A stretch of 27,435 bases of DNA from IMG/VR virus record IMGVR_UViG_3300033149_002658, positions 1 through 27,435 of that record. One strand, written 5' to 3'. The translations under genes were made by a program, and so were the position numbers. Of the stretch, positions 7,487-14,886 are shown in pieces. Under the pieces are notes generated by a model that worked only from the letters and a program-made list of their open reading frames with translations, had not been told where the DNA came from and ran no database searches. The stretch is from a virus. The first letter of the stretch is position 1, and each line of letters opens with the position of its first letter.

Positions 7487-8823
7487 TGGAAATATGGGCT
7501 TGTGAAGAAAATTTTATAAAAGCATATTTTGAAAAACGTGAAAATATGACAGAAAAAGAGCTTGAAGCGTTGAGCCTTTTTCAAATGCCTGAAAAAGAAG
7601 ATCAAAACAGGCTACTTACCATTAATGGAGATGTTGCAATAATTGAGATATCCGGCATCCTTACAAAACGTGGGCCTGATAGATGGGATATCATGTATGG
7701 TTATGGTGGTACCGGTTATAGTGAGATTGCAGAAGCTATTGAAGAGGTTGAAGCAAACGATAATATCAGAACAGCAAGATTTAAATTCAATACGCCTGGT
7801 GGTCAGGTTGCTGGTGCAGATGAAACATATCAATTAATAAAAAACCTTTCAAAAACAAAAAATGTAGAATCAATAAATGCTGGCACTCTTGCAAGTGCTG
7901 GATATTGGGCTGCTTCAGGTGCCGGTAAAATATACTCTACATCACCAGCAAATCAATCAGGCTCAATTGGCATTATAATTGTTGGTATAGATTATAGTAA
8001 GCAGATGGAGAAATACGGTGTAAAAAAAGTAAAAATCATTTCCAAAAATGCTGAAAACAAAGCAGCCGGTTTCGACAAGGAAGGGATAAAGGTTCTTCAG
8101 GCAGAAGTTGATGCAATTGAAAGAGTTTTTCTTTCAAGAATTTCAGAAGGTAGAAGCTTGCCTGTTGACTACATTATTGACAACTTCGGTAAGGGTGCAA
8201 TGCTGATTTCAAAAGACACTGACTCAGAAGCAAAAGATGCTCTTTCAGTTAAGATGATCGATGGGTTAATACCACCTTCTGATATAACAGCAGAAAACCT
8301 TGACAACTCTGTATATTCTATTAATAATATAGATAATAATAACGAAACAGACGGGACTGTCCCGACTGAAAACGAGGCAACCGCGTCAGCGGGTAAATCA
8401 ATAACGGAGGATTCTATGAATCTCAACACATTTCTAAGTGAAAATCCCGATGCAAAAGCACAGTATGAAAAACATGTGCAAGAAGCAACAGACGCGGGAT
8501 TTAAGGCAGGGGAAGAATCAAAAGATAAGATTATCAAAAAGGTATCAATTGCCTTTGATCCTGAAAAATCTTATCCGGCCGCAATTCAGACACTTGCAAA
8601 AAAAGTTCTTGATGGTGAAGAAGAGGCAGCAGCTTTTACCGGCGCTATTACAACTTTTGATGCAATGAACGAGCAGACTGCATCAAATTTGGCAAAAGGT
8701 GAGAGCGAAGAGCTTAAAGAAACTCCAGCTCAAAAAACCACAAAACTTTCACAGGATGGCACTGTTTCAAATGAGGCTGAATTCGATGCTGAAATGAAAA
8801 GAATGAAAGGAGGGCCTGAATAA
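7486..8823 (+). CDS. Head maturation protease, S49 family, with scaffold domain
   Basis: This 445-residue protein corresponds to lambda gpC: an SppA/ClpP-like serine protease that processes the prohead, fused to a scaffold domain. The nucleophile is probably Ser137 in TLASAGYW and the general base Lys192 in the NAENKAAGF stretch, the usual Ser/Lys pair of family S49. Supporting pieces include the NTPGGQV loop (FKFNTPGGQVAGADE) and GSIGII. After about residue 290 the sequence becomes low-complexity, then helical and charged (from Met311), as in scaffolds. An in-frame ATG with GGAGG lies inside the gene (see the scaffold entry). Decoration and capsid genes follow, as in lambda. Confidence 0.92.
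   Translation: MEIWACEENFIKAYFEKRENMTEKELEALSLFQMPEKEDQNRLLTINGDVAIIEISGILTKRGPDRWDIMYGYGGTGYSEIAEAIEEVEANDNIRTARFKFNTPGGQVAGADETYQLIKNLSKTKNVESINAGTLASAGYWAASGAGKIYSTSPANQSGSIGIIIVGIDYSKQMEKYGVKKVKIISKNAENKAAGFDKEGIKVLQAEVDAIERVFLSRISEGRSLPVDYIIDNFGKGAMLISKDTDSEAKDALSVKMIDGLIPPSDITAENLDNSVYSINNIDNNNETDGTVPTENEATASAGKSITEDSMNLNTFLSENPDAKAQYEKHVQEATDAGFKAGEESKDKIIKKVSIAFDPEKSYPAAIQTLAKKVLDGEEEAAAFTGAITTFDAMNEQTASNLAKGESEELKETPAQKTTKLSQDGTVSNEAEFDAEMKRMKGGPE
8406..8418 (+). promoter_or_regulatory. Internal ribosome site for the scaffold
   Basis: GGAGG at 8406-8410 lies 5 bases before an ATG (8416-8418) that is in frame with the protease. This is among the best Shine-Dalgarno sequences in the window, and it lies inside a coding region exactly where the protease domain ends and the helical domain begins. 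It decides the start of a separate scaffold product. Confidence 0.75.
8416..8823 (+). CDS. Scaffold protein from internal start (Nu3-like)
   Basis: The 135-residue product shares frame and C-terminus with the protease, starting at its Met311. It is rich in Glu, Lys and Ala and helical (AQYEKHVQEATDAGFKAGEE), and ends with a charged tail (EFDAEMKRMKGGPE), typical of scaffolds. In lambda, Nu3 is made from an internal in-frame start of gene C and guides gpE assembly before being degraded. Here the internal ATG has a strong GGAGG five bases upstream, which the outer protease start lacks. That points to more scaffold than protease. The arrangement is seen in the sequence; expression is inferred. 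Confidence 0.72.
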   Translation: MNLNTFLSENPDAKAQYEKHVQEATDAGFKAGEESKDKIIKKVSIAFDPEKSYPAAIQTLAKKVLDGEEEAAAFTGAITTFDAMNEQTASNLAKGESEELKETPAQKTTKLSQDGTVSNEAEFDAEMKRMKGGPE

Positions 8824-9557
8824 TGACTATGCAGGTAAGTTCAAATATATCAAATCTTCCATTTATACTTTTTGGAAAGTCATTTGTCAGAAATGCAATG
8901 ACGTTACTGCAGGATGCAGGCAGAACGATTGCCCTTGCGTTCGGTACTGTTCTTGCAATTCTCAGGGTTGCAGTTGGTTCGGTTACAGCTGGTTCCAATA
9001 CTGGTGATGGTACGGTAACAAACCTTGCTCTTGCAGCGGGTGTCATTCCACTTGTCGGTGATTATGTCCTTGAATGCATCGAAGCGGTTACAAACGGCGG
9101 TATTTTCAAACTTGAAGATCCAAATGGAAATCTTGTTGCAAGTAACTTGACAATGTTTGCCGGAGCCGGAGAAACCACTGATTTTATTGCAGGCGGTCTT
9201 TCTTTTACAATAACAGACGGTGCAACTGATTTTATTGTTGGTGATTCGTTTACATTGGCCGTTGATGCAGTTAATAAATTGGTGCCATTTGATGAAACGG
9301 CGGTTGATGGTTCTCAGGTTCCATTTTATATTTATATGGGCTCTGAAATCGCAGCAGCTGACATTGTGGCCGGGGATGTTACGGTTTATAACATTCTTGT
9401 TGGTGGGTGTTGTACAGTTGATTCAAGTCAGCTTGTTTTTGAAGGTTCAGCGACTCTTGACACTGTTCTTGATTCAGGATTGTCTGTAAGGGAAACTCTT
9501 GCGCTAAGAGGTGTTTTTGCAGAAGATACTGACAATATTGATTATTTCGAAAACTAA
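8823..9557 (+). CDS. Head decoration protein, gpD-like
   Basis: This 244-residue protein sits between the scaffold and the major capsid gene, the position of lambda gpD. Decoration proteins cap the expanded shell at its three-fold axes and stabilise it. The start ATG overlaps the previous stop (TAATG), with GGAGGG 8 bases upstream; an ATG at 8829 is less well placed. A central segment (about residues 52-145: GSVTAGSNTGDGTV, GGIFKLEDPNGNLV, DGATDFIVGDSFTLAV) is an inserted beta domain I recall from longer gpD-type proteins. The C-terminus (VLDSGLSVRETLALRGVFAED) fits the end of the family. It is about twice the length of lambda gpD. Confidence 0.75.
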   Translation: MTMQVSSNISNLPFILFGKSFVRNAMTLLQDAGRTIALAFGTVLAILRVAVGSVTAGSNTGDGTVTNLALAAGVIPLVGDYVLECIEAVTNGGIFKLEDPNGNLVASNLTMFAGAGETTDFIAGGLSFTITDGATDFIVGDSFTLAVDAVNKLVPFDETAVDGSQVPFYIYMGSEIAAADIVAGDVTVYNILVGGCCTVDSSQLVFEGSATLDTVLDSGLSVRETLALRGVFAEDTDNIDYFEN

Positions 9558-9573
9558 TAAAGGAGCGTGAAGT

Positions 9574-10791
9574 ATGGGCTTAACAGGAAGTACACCAAAT
9601 GCGGTTGATCCTTTTGCTCGGACAATGGCCGGTCTTTTTGACGAAAAAAAGATTATCGGTGTTAGCACTGGTTTCCAGGCTTTTTTCGGTCGTCCTGAAA
9701 CAGGAGCGGAAACAATATTCTCACCAAATGCGAATCTTGTTGACATTGATATTATCCGTGGAAAGAAAAAGATTGCTGCATTGATTCCAAGGGGTTCAGT
9801 TTCAAGGCCACTCGGTAGCCTTCAGAAGAATTTAAAATCTGAAAGGTTTTCAACTTTTTCAAGAAAATTTCCACTTGCTGAAGAAGAAGGTGATATTTCA
9901 GCAGATCAGCTTGTATTTAGGGTAGCGGGTGAAAATCCTTATTCTAAAATGTCAAGACTTGACAGAATGCGCCACCACGCATTAAAAATTCATACTGAGA
10001 ATACCAGGCGAATTATTGACCTTCAGGAGCTACTCGCAAGTAAATCAATTCTTGAAGGGAAAATGCCAGCTATCGTTGGAACAACTGATGATAATTTGAT
10101 CTATGATTTCAGAAGAAATACAGATCATTTTAAAACTGTAGCTGTAGGCTGGAATCAGACAACAAATGACTGGTTGGGTGATGTCGATGAAGGTTGTGAT
10201 GCTATTAAGCAGAATGGAAAATCTAACCCTGATATTCTTGCTGTTGGTAGAAATGCCCTCGATGCAATGATTAAAGACTCTCTTACACAGACTCTTGCTG
10301 ATAACAGACGTTTTGAGTTGATTCAGGTATCAAAAGATTTTCCAGTGCCATCAAATCTTAGTTATCTGATTAAAAATGGATGGATTTGTTATGGCAGGTT
10401 GAGAACTCCAAAAGGGCATGAACTTTGGATTGTAATTAATCATGAGTTTTACGAAGATGATTCAACAGTAACACCATACATGCCACTTGATAAAGCGTTT
10501 ATCGCTGCTTCAAAGGCTCGTTGTGATCGTTACTTTGGGCCACCTGAATTATTGCCAAATATTCCAATGCGTCAGCAGTTGTATCAACAGCTTTTTGGAT
10601 ATAACCTTGACATGCCACCTATGCCAATGACCGCTGAAGGTCTTGGTAATGTAATTATGCCGGCAATGTATTATGCTGATGCATATGTTACAGGCAATTG
10701 GAAGCGTGTAACGGTAAGAACTCAGAGCGCTCCTATTTATGCAACGACTCAGACCGATGCATTTTATACTATGAGCGGTTTAATAACATAG
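9574..10791 (+). CDS. Major capsid protein, lambda gpE family
   Basis: The 405-residue protein follows the decoration gene, with AAGGAG as ribosome site. It shows the features of the phage capsid E family (HK97 fold): an early TGFQAFFGRP stretch, PRGSVSRPLG, a FSRKFPLAEEE segment, a long helix (IHTENTRRIIDLQELLASKSI), the WLGDVDEGCDAIK spine-helix region, and a C-terminal domain with WICYGRLRTPKGHELW. Several hundred copies would form the shell. No separate N-terminal scaffold domain is present, consistent with scaffold being supplied by the preceding gene. Confidence 0.92.
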   Translation: MGLTGSTPNAVDPFARTMAGLFDEKKIIGVSTGFQAFFGRPETGAETIFSPNANLVDIDIIRGKKKIAALIPRGSVSRPLGSLQKNLKSERFSTFSRKFPLAEEEGDISADQLVFRVAGENPYSKMSRLDRMRHHALKIHTENTRRIIDLQELLASKSILEGKMPAIVGTTDDNLIYDFRRNTDHFKTVAVGWNQTTNDWLGDVDEGCDAIKQNGKSNPDILAVGRNALDAMIKDSLTQTLADNRRFELIQVSKDFPVPSNLSYLIKNGWICYGRLRTPKGHELWIVINHEFYEDDSTVTPYMPLDKAFIAASKARCDRYFGPPELLPNIPMRQQLYQQLFGYNLDMPPMPMTAEGLGNVIMPAMYYADAYVTGNWKRVTVRTQSAPIYATTQTDAFYTMSGLIT

Positions 10792-10802
10792 GGGAGGTTA
10801 GT

Positions 10803-11177
10803 ATGGCTGATGCAAAAAAAACAGTCGGTTTTTGGGTAGGTCAAGGTGTACTCGGAAATGGTATCAAATATGGTGATCCAATCCTTGAGGGCTCTGTTGA
10901 TCCTAAAACCATTAAAGCACAAAGAAAGCTTGGTAATATTCAGGATTCTGAAATATCTCAGAAAAACGCTGAAAATATCATGGTAGCTGAAACTCTTTTG
11001 AAAGAAGCTAATGATAAATGCAGTCTTCTTGAGAAACAGGTCAAGGCGCTTGAAAAAGCCAACTCTAAACTTGAAGGTGAAATTGAATCATTAAAATCTG
11101 AAAGTGAAGAGGTTTTGAAAGCTGAAAATGAAACCTTGAAAGCTGAGGTTAAAAAGCTCAAAAAGGCTGCTAAATAA
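10803..11177 (+). CDS. Coiled-coil protein after the capsid gene
   Basis: I chose the ATG at 10803, preceded by GGGGAGG; an in-frame ATG at 10698 lies inside the capsid gene. The 124-residue product has a short globular N-terminus (about 40 residues, VGFWVGQGVLGNGIKYGDPI). The rest is a long heptad-patterned coiled coil (LLEKQVKALEKANSKLEGEI) ending in a lysine-rich tail. No family is recognised. In many phages this slot holds a small connector or head-completion gene. Its stop overlaps the start of the 49-codon gene, so the two are probably co-translated. Confidence 0.65.
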   Translation: MADAKKTVGFWVGQGVLGNGIKYGDPILEGSVDPKTIKAQRKLGNIQDSEISQKNAENIMVAETLLKEANDKCSLLEKQVKALEKANSKLEGEIESLKSESEEVLKAENETLKAEVKKLKKAAK

Positions 11178-11326
11178 TGAAGATACCAAAAGGTAAAAAA
11201 ATCATTTTAGGCAATCGTGAGTTTGTTGATGAAGTTCCGGATGATCGCTTAACGCCAGAACTAAAAGCGATTTATGAAAAAAAATTCGGTATTTCTAAAC
11301 CAAAGCCAGAAAAGAAAAATAAATGA
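11177..11326 (+). CDS. 49-residue neck-region protein
   Basis: This short gene begins with an ATG overlapping the previous stop (TAATG) and ends with a stop overlapping the next start (ATGA). Both junctions are the coupled type used throughout this operon, the best evidence that it is real. The product is basic and compact: an N-terminal beta-like KGKKIILGNREFVDEVPD, a helix around LTPELKAIYEKKFG, and a Lys/Pro-rich tail. Similar tiny proteins lie between capsid and neck genes in many phages, but I cannot assign a function. Confidence 0.7.
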   Translation: MKIPKGKKIILGNREFVDEVPDDRLTPELKAIYEKKFGISKPKPEKKNK

Positions 11327-11694
11327 TTAATCTTAGGGAAATGGCAGAGCGACATTTATCAGTAACTCTGGAGGGGCAATACGCCCTTCCAGTTACGCTG
11401 ATAAGCCCTACAGGTATTAAGGATGATGTTTCCGGTCAGGTTTTATATGATACGGCAAGATTTAATCCTGAGACAGGGCAAATGATTATTGTCAATACTC
11501 CGATCGTTACCCTAAGAGTTTCCAGTTTAAAAACTGAACCGATAGCCGGTGAAAAGTGGGTTTTCCAGATCCCAAAAACACCAAATACAGAAGCTGAAAA
11601 GGTAAGTTTTTTACTTGATCCTTCAAAGGCTCCTGAAGGTGGTGCTTCAATTGGTTTTAAACGTTTTTATCTTAAAAAGATTGATCAATCATGA
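11323..11694 (+). CDS. Probable head-tail stopper/completion protein
   Basis: The 123-residue product is beta-rich: LPVTLISPTG, SGQVLYDTARFNPETGQMI, PIVTLRVSSL, AGEKWVFQIPKTP. The ending, GGASIGFKRFYLKKI, is one I recall from small proteins downstream of capsid genes in Mu-tail phages. Position (after capsid, before the terminator-like and sheath genes) and size fit a head-tail joining or stopper protein that seals the DNA-filled head. It overlaps both neighbours by ATGA. The exact identity (gpFII-like or other) is not certain. Confidence 0.55.
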   Translation: MINLREMAERHLSVTLEGQYALPVTLISPTGIKDDVSGQVLYDTARFNPETGQMIIVNTPIVTLRVSSLKTEPIAGEKWVFQIPKTPNTEAEKVSFLLDPSKAPEGGASIGFKRFYLKKIDQS

Positions 11695-12326
11695 AATTTG
11701 AAGAAGTCAGAGATAATATTATAACAATTCTTGGTAATGCAGAGGGTGGGCGTTATCAAACTATTGGTTTTCAAAGGCAGTCAAGCGCTGCTGAAGAAGC
11801 TGAAAATAATAAAAGAATGGTTTCTGTATATTATAAATCTGGTGCTTTTGATAAACGTTCAGGCTCAATCAATGGGCCTGTTCAACATGATATGACGTTT
11901 AATATCGAGCTTTTTGTTTCAATGCCGTCATCGGCTGATTTAAATGTTTTAAATAATCCTGATTCAACATCGGCTCAACTGCAAACCGCTTTAATGTCAG
12001 CGCAAGAAGCTAATTTGCTTGTCGATAGGAATATTGATAATTTTGCAAGTATTATTTATCAAATCCTTATGGATGCAAGGAATATCGATCTTAGTTTTAA
12101 AAAAGGCGTTATTTCAAACCGTTGGGTTGATCAACTTGAAAAAGATAATCCTGTTGAACGTGGTGAGCTCGTTGTTTTAACTGGTTCAATGAGATTAACT
12201 TGTAGAGTTAAAGAAGATGTTACAGGTGATTTGGGAATAAGTCCTGACCCTGTTATTTATGACAGTAGTTTAAATATTAATGAGGATCCTGTTCAACAAA
12301 CAGGCGCCCAAGTTACTAATACATAG
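11691..12326 (+). CDS. Probable tail terminator/completion protein
   Basis: This 211-residue protein lies directly before the sheath gene. The N-terminal helix (KFEEVRDNIITILGN), beta segments (MTFNIELFVSMPSS), helix (IDNFASIIYQILMDARNI) and strand pattern ending in GSMRLTCRVKED fit the alpha-beta layout of phage tail terminators. Those form a hexameric cap on the tail tube and stop its growth. The C-terminal 35 residues are a flexible acidic extension. The start overlaps the preceding stop (ATGA). The assignment rests on position and fold pattern, not on a specific motif. Confidence 0.55.
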   Translation: MKFEEVRDNIITILGNAEGGRYQTIGFQRQSSAAEEAENNKRMVSVYYKSGAFDKRSGSINGPVQHDMTFNIELFVSMPSSADLNVLNNPDSTSAQLQTALMSAQEANLLVDRNIDNFASIIYQILMDARNIDLSFKKGVISNRWVDQLEKDNPVERGELVVLTGSMRLTCRVKEDVTGDLGISPDPVIYDSSLNINEDPVQQTGAQVTNT

Positions 12327-12337
12327 GAGGCTTGAAC

Positions 12338-13891
12338 ATGGGACTTAATGTTAATTCCAGAACTGCTGCTGTAGGTGCAGGGGTTAAAAATGTTCAGTTT
12401 ATTTCAGAGGCCCAGGTTATCGAAAGAAAGATTTTGATAATCGGGACGTATGACCCGGCAATTACAACAATTATTGACGAAACACCGATACAGGTTTTTT
12501 CACCTGAAGATGCTGGTTCAAAAACTGGATTCGGTTTTATGATTCATAGACTTGTTACACAGGCTTATGCTGGTTCGAATGGCGTTGAAACATGGATTCA
12601 ACCACAGTCAGAAGATGGTGGTGCTGTCGCTGCTGATGGTGAAGCTGATTTTGTTGGCTCAACCGGTGTTGTTGCCGGGACGCTTGCTCTTTATATCGCA
12701 GGTATCAGGGTTGCTGTCGCTATCACTGATAGTATGACAGCCGATGAAATTGCTACTGCTGTTGCTGCTGCAATTACAGCTGAAAAAGAACTTCCGGTAA
12801 CAGCAACAGCGTTAACAACCGTTGTTACAATTACCTCAAAATCAAAAGGCACATGGGGCAATGATATTACTATCAGAGTCAACCAGCTTGCGGGTGAAGA
12901 AACACCTTCAGGTATTGCTATTGCAATAACCGATATGGCAAGTGGTGCGACTGATCCTGACATTCAGGATGCTCTTGATGGTCTTGGAACTGGTGATGAC
13001 GCGAATGAAAACTTTTTCACTGATGTTGTTCATGGCTACGGCCAGGTTACCGCAACATTAAATGCAATCCGTGATTATGTCGGTGCCGGAAATGAACTTA
13101 TCGGGCTTTATGATAAGCTTGTTGCAAGGCCTTTCAGAGTGTTAACTGGTGATATTGCATCTGGTACTGGTGGACTTACTGCATTGATTGCTCTTGGTAA
13201 TGGTCGAAAAACTGATAGAGCAAACGGTGTTATTGGTGTGCCTGACAGTCCTAATCATCCGGCAGAAATTGCAGCTATCGCAATCGGCGTAATGGCAAGA
13301 ATTAATATAAACCTTGCAGAACAGAATTATATTGATGAAATTCTTACTGGTATTATACCCGGGGCAAAAGCAAACAGATGGACATCTGACTATGATAACA
13401 GAGATCTTGCTGTAAAAGCTGGTGTTTCTCCGACTAAAGTAAGAGGCTCTACTGTTTACCTGCAAAATGTAATGTCTTTCTATCATCCTGACAGTGTTCC
13501 AATTGCTTCAAACGGTTTTGCATCGATGAGAAATATCTCTATCACTCAGAATATTCTTGCAAATGTTAAGGCAAATTTTGAACAGGAAAAATGGAAAGGT
13601 ATTTCTATTGTTGCCGATGTAACGAAAGTTACAAGTGTCAGAGATAGAGCAAAGGCAAGAGATATTGAAACCGTTAAGGATGATCTTGTGGCATTAATCC
13701 GTAGCTTTGAAGGTAAAGCATGGATTTATGAGGCTGATTTTTCTTTTGAAAGGCTTGCTTCTGACAGTGCGGTTACAATCAGATCAGGAACAACCGGTTT
13801 TGATATTGTTCTTGATGTTATTTACTCAGGCGAAGGTGCTATTCTGGACGCTCTTGTTCAGTTTGATACCTCAATTGCCGTTTTAGGATAA
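12338..13891 (+). CDS. Tail sheath protein, Mu gpL-like
   Basis: A 517-residue contractile tail sheath. I prefer the ATG at 12338, 7 bases after AGGAGG, over the TTG at 12332, which is only one base from it. An inserted domain at about residues 105-208 carries the SMTADEIATAVAAAITAEKE motif common in this sheath subfamily. The C-terminal domain is the conserved one: WKGISIVADVTKVTSVRDRA, then a FEGKAWIYEADFSFE region, and VLDVIYSGEGAILDALVQF at the end. The sheath polymerises around the tube and contracts to drive it through the cell envelope. The next gene encodes the tube, as in Mu. Confidence 0.92.
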   Translation: MGLNVNSRTAAVGAGVKNVQFISEAQVIERKILIIGTYDPAITTIIDETPIQVFSPEDAGSKTGFGFMIHRLVTQAYAGSNGVETWIQPQSEDGGAVAADGEADFVGSTGVVAGTLALYIAGIRVAVAITDSMTADEIATAVAAAITAEKELPVTATALTTVVTITSKSKGTWGNDITIRVNQLAGEETPSGIAIAITDMASGATDPDIQDALDGLGTGDDANENFFTDVVHGYGQVTATLNAIRDYVGAGNELIGLYDKLVARPFRVLTGDIASGTGGLTALIALGNGRKTDRANGVIGVPDSPNHPAEIAAIAIGVMARININLAEQNYIDEILTGIIPGAKANRWTSDYDNRDLAVKAGVSPTKVRGSTVYLQNVMSFYHPDSVPIASNGFASMRNISITQNILANVKANFEQEKWKGISIVADVTKVTSVRDRAKARDIETVKDDLVALIRSFEGKAWIYEADFSFERLASDSAVTIRSGTTGFDIVLDVIYSGEGAILDALVQFDTSIAVLG

Positions 13892-13901
13892 GGAGGATGT
13901 T

Positions 13902-14267
13902 ATGAGCGGAACGCCAAGAAAGATCACCCTTGACGGTATTACTTATAACTGGGTGGCAGATGCGGATATCACTGAAGAGCTTGGAAAAGAAGTTGAAGGT
14001 ATAGCGACTTCAGGCCAAACATCTTTTAAAACTACAAAAAAAGTTCCAATTCGTTCAGGTGAAATACTTGTTGAAGATGGTGATTTCGAGAGTTTGAAAT
14101 CAACATTCAACAAAAATGAATCATATCCAATGTCTTATGAAAACAGCGAAGGAAGTATTTATAGGGCAACTGGCAGAATCAATATTGAAAACCGGACAAC
14201 GGTTGAAAATAGAGTGCCTATTACTCTGATTCCTGATGACGACTGGACACCATTTCTTAGCAGTTAA
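13902..14267 (+). CDS. Tail tube protein, Mu gpM-like
   Basis: The 121-residue protein follows the sheath gene, with AGGAGG as ribosome site. Its pattern fits the tail tube family: ITLDGITYNWVADADI near the start, an SFKTTKKVPIRSGEILVEDG middle, YPMSYENSEGSIYRATGR, then a beta strand pair ending PDDDWTPF. Tube subunits stack as hexamers around the tape measure and form the DNA channel inside the sheath. The length matches the Mu-type family. A hairpin lies just after the stop codon. Confidence 0.88.
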   Translation: MSGTPRKITLDGITYNWVADADITEELGKEVEGIATSGQTSFKTTKKVPIRSGEILVEDGDFESLKSTFNKNESYPMSYENSEGSIYRATGRINIENRTTVENRVPITLIPDDDWTPFLSS

Positions 14268-14276
14268 TTAATCATA

Positions 14277-14293
14277 CCCCTCTTTACGAGGGG
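14277..14293 (+). terminator. Hairpin after the tail tube gene
   Basis: CCCCTC (14277-14282), loop TTTAC, GAGGGG (14288-14293): a perfect 6-bp GC-rich stem. It is followed by CTATTTG rather than a clean T run, so it is a weak terminator or attenuator at best. It lies in the only clear gap of the tail operon, right after the most abundant tail protein. It may reduce transcription of downstream genes or protect the 3' end of an mRNA. Confidence 0.45.
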
Positions 14294-14314
14294 CTATTTG
14301 CGGGGGCAAAAACC

Positions 14315-14713
14315 ATGGAAAATAAAATTGCAGAAAAAGTTGCACAGGATCAATTTAATATTCTCGTTGATTACTATGAGTTTGATATTGATGCATTGCC
14401 GGAAACACTTAAAGAAAACGTTGATTTTGCGATTAAAAAAGTTATTGCTGCAATTCAGCGTGGCAGAATAGAAATTAAAGATGATGACGGTTTAAAAATT
14501 ACCCAGGAACTTAAACACGGTGATAATAAACTTGAATACGGTTCAATTACCGGAAAAGCAAAATCACAAATGAAAGATAAGGATTCACAATATGATAAAA
14601 TTTATTGTCTTCTTGGCTCTTTATCCGGATGGGGAAAACCTGCAATTCAAAAATTGGAAGGTATAGACGTTTCAACAGCCGAAAGTTTAGGCATGATACT
14701 TTTGCAAGTGTAG
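14315..14713 (+). CDS. Tail assembly chaperone, short (G-type) product
   Basis: The 132-residue protein starts at ATG 14315, with GGGGG 8 bases upstream. It is the gpG-type chaperone that coats the tape measure during tail assembly, identified by its position between the tube and tape measure genes and by the overlapping -1 frame. Features: an N-terminal helix (KIAEKVAQDQFNILVDYYEF), a central ITQELKHGDNKLEYG strand region and a C-terminal helical block (WGKPAIQKLEGIDVSTAESLG). Codons 106-108 contain the slippery G GGA AAA, at which a fraction of ribosomes would enter the downstream frame. Confidence 0.75.
   Translation: MENKIAEKVAQDQFNILVDYYEFDIDALPETLKENVDFAIKKVIAAIQRGRIEIKDDDGLKITQELKHGDNKLEYGSITGKAKSQMKDKDSQYDKIYCLLGSLSGWGKPAIQKLEGIDVSTAESLGMILLQV
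14632..14638 (+). other. -1 ribosomal slippery site GGGAAAA
   Basis: In the frame of the chaperone gene the bases read G GGA AAA, the canonical X XXY YYZ heptamer. Lambda uses G GGA AAG in gene G. Slippage by one base moves ribosomes into the frame open to 14877. It lies 24 codons before the zero-frame stop, a longer overlap than in lambda. Confidence 0.72.
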
Positions 14714-14877
14714 AAAAGGTTGACCAGTGGTGCGGTAATCTTTTCTATAGGGGTGTTTCACCTATCGAGATTGAGAACATGAGTTTCCACCAATTAAAGT
14801 ATTGGAATTCTTGGCATGAAAAAATGTCTCAAGCTGAGAAAGATGAAATTGAAAGAATAAAAGCTAAAAAAAACTAA
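14638..14877 (+). CDS. Tail chaperone extension (GT-type), -1 frame
   Basis: This is the downstream half of a probable frameshifted chaperone. If the shift occurs at 14632-14638, 108 residues of the short form are joined to 79 residues read from 14638, giving 187 in all. The extension after FASVEKVDQWCGNLFYRG is clearly protein-like, with a helical, charged end (HQLKYWNSWHEKMSQAEKDE). The first 20 residues (TCNSKIGRYRRFNSRKF) look less so, leaving room for a shift nearer the zero-frame stop, though I see no canonical heptamer there. An ATG at 14605 gives the same frame but has no ribosome site. The GT form normally links chaperone to the tape measure, which starts 9 bases downstream. Confidence 0.68.
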   Translation, partial: TCNSKIGRYRRFNSRKFRHDTFASVEKVDQWCGNLFYRGVSPIEIENMSFHQLKYWNSWHEKMSQAEKDEIERIKAKKN

Positions 14878-14886
14878 GGTTTAATT

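Noticed and set aside
8169-8537. 122-codon open frame on the minus strand
   Set aside because: It lies wholly inside the protease/scaffold gene, has no ribosome site, and its Ser/Ile-rich product is a mirror of the Glu/Lys-rich plus-strand protein.
13142-13486. 114-codon minus-strand frame within the sheath gene
   Set aside because: The sheath reading frame is well supported here; the antisense product is rich in Cys, Ser and Asn without recognisable structure.
14605-14637. Independent ATG start at 14605 for the chaperone extension
   Set aside because: No ribosome site precedes it, and the sequence from 14605 to 14637 is well explained as the zero-frame chaperone; a frameshifted product is more likely.
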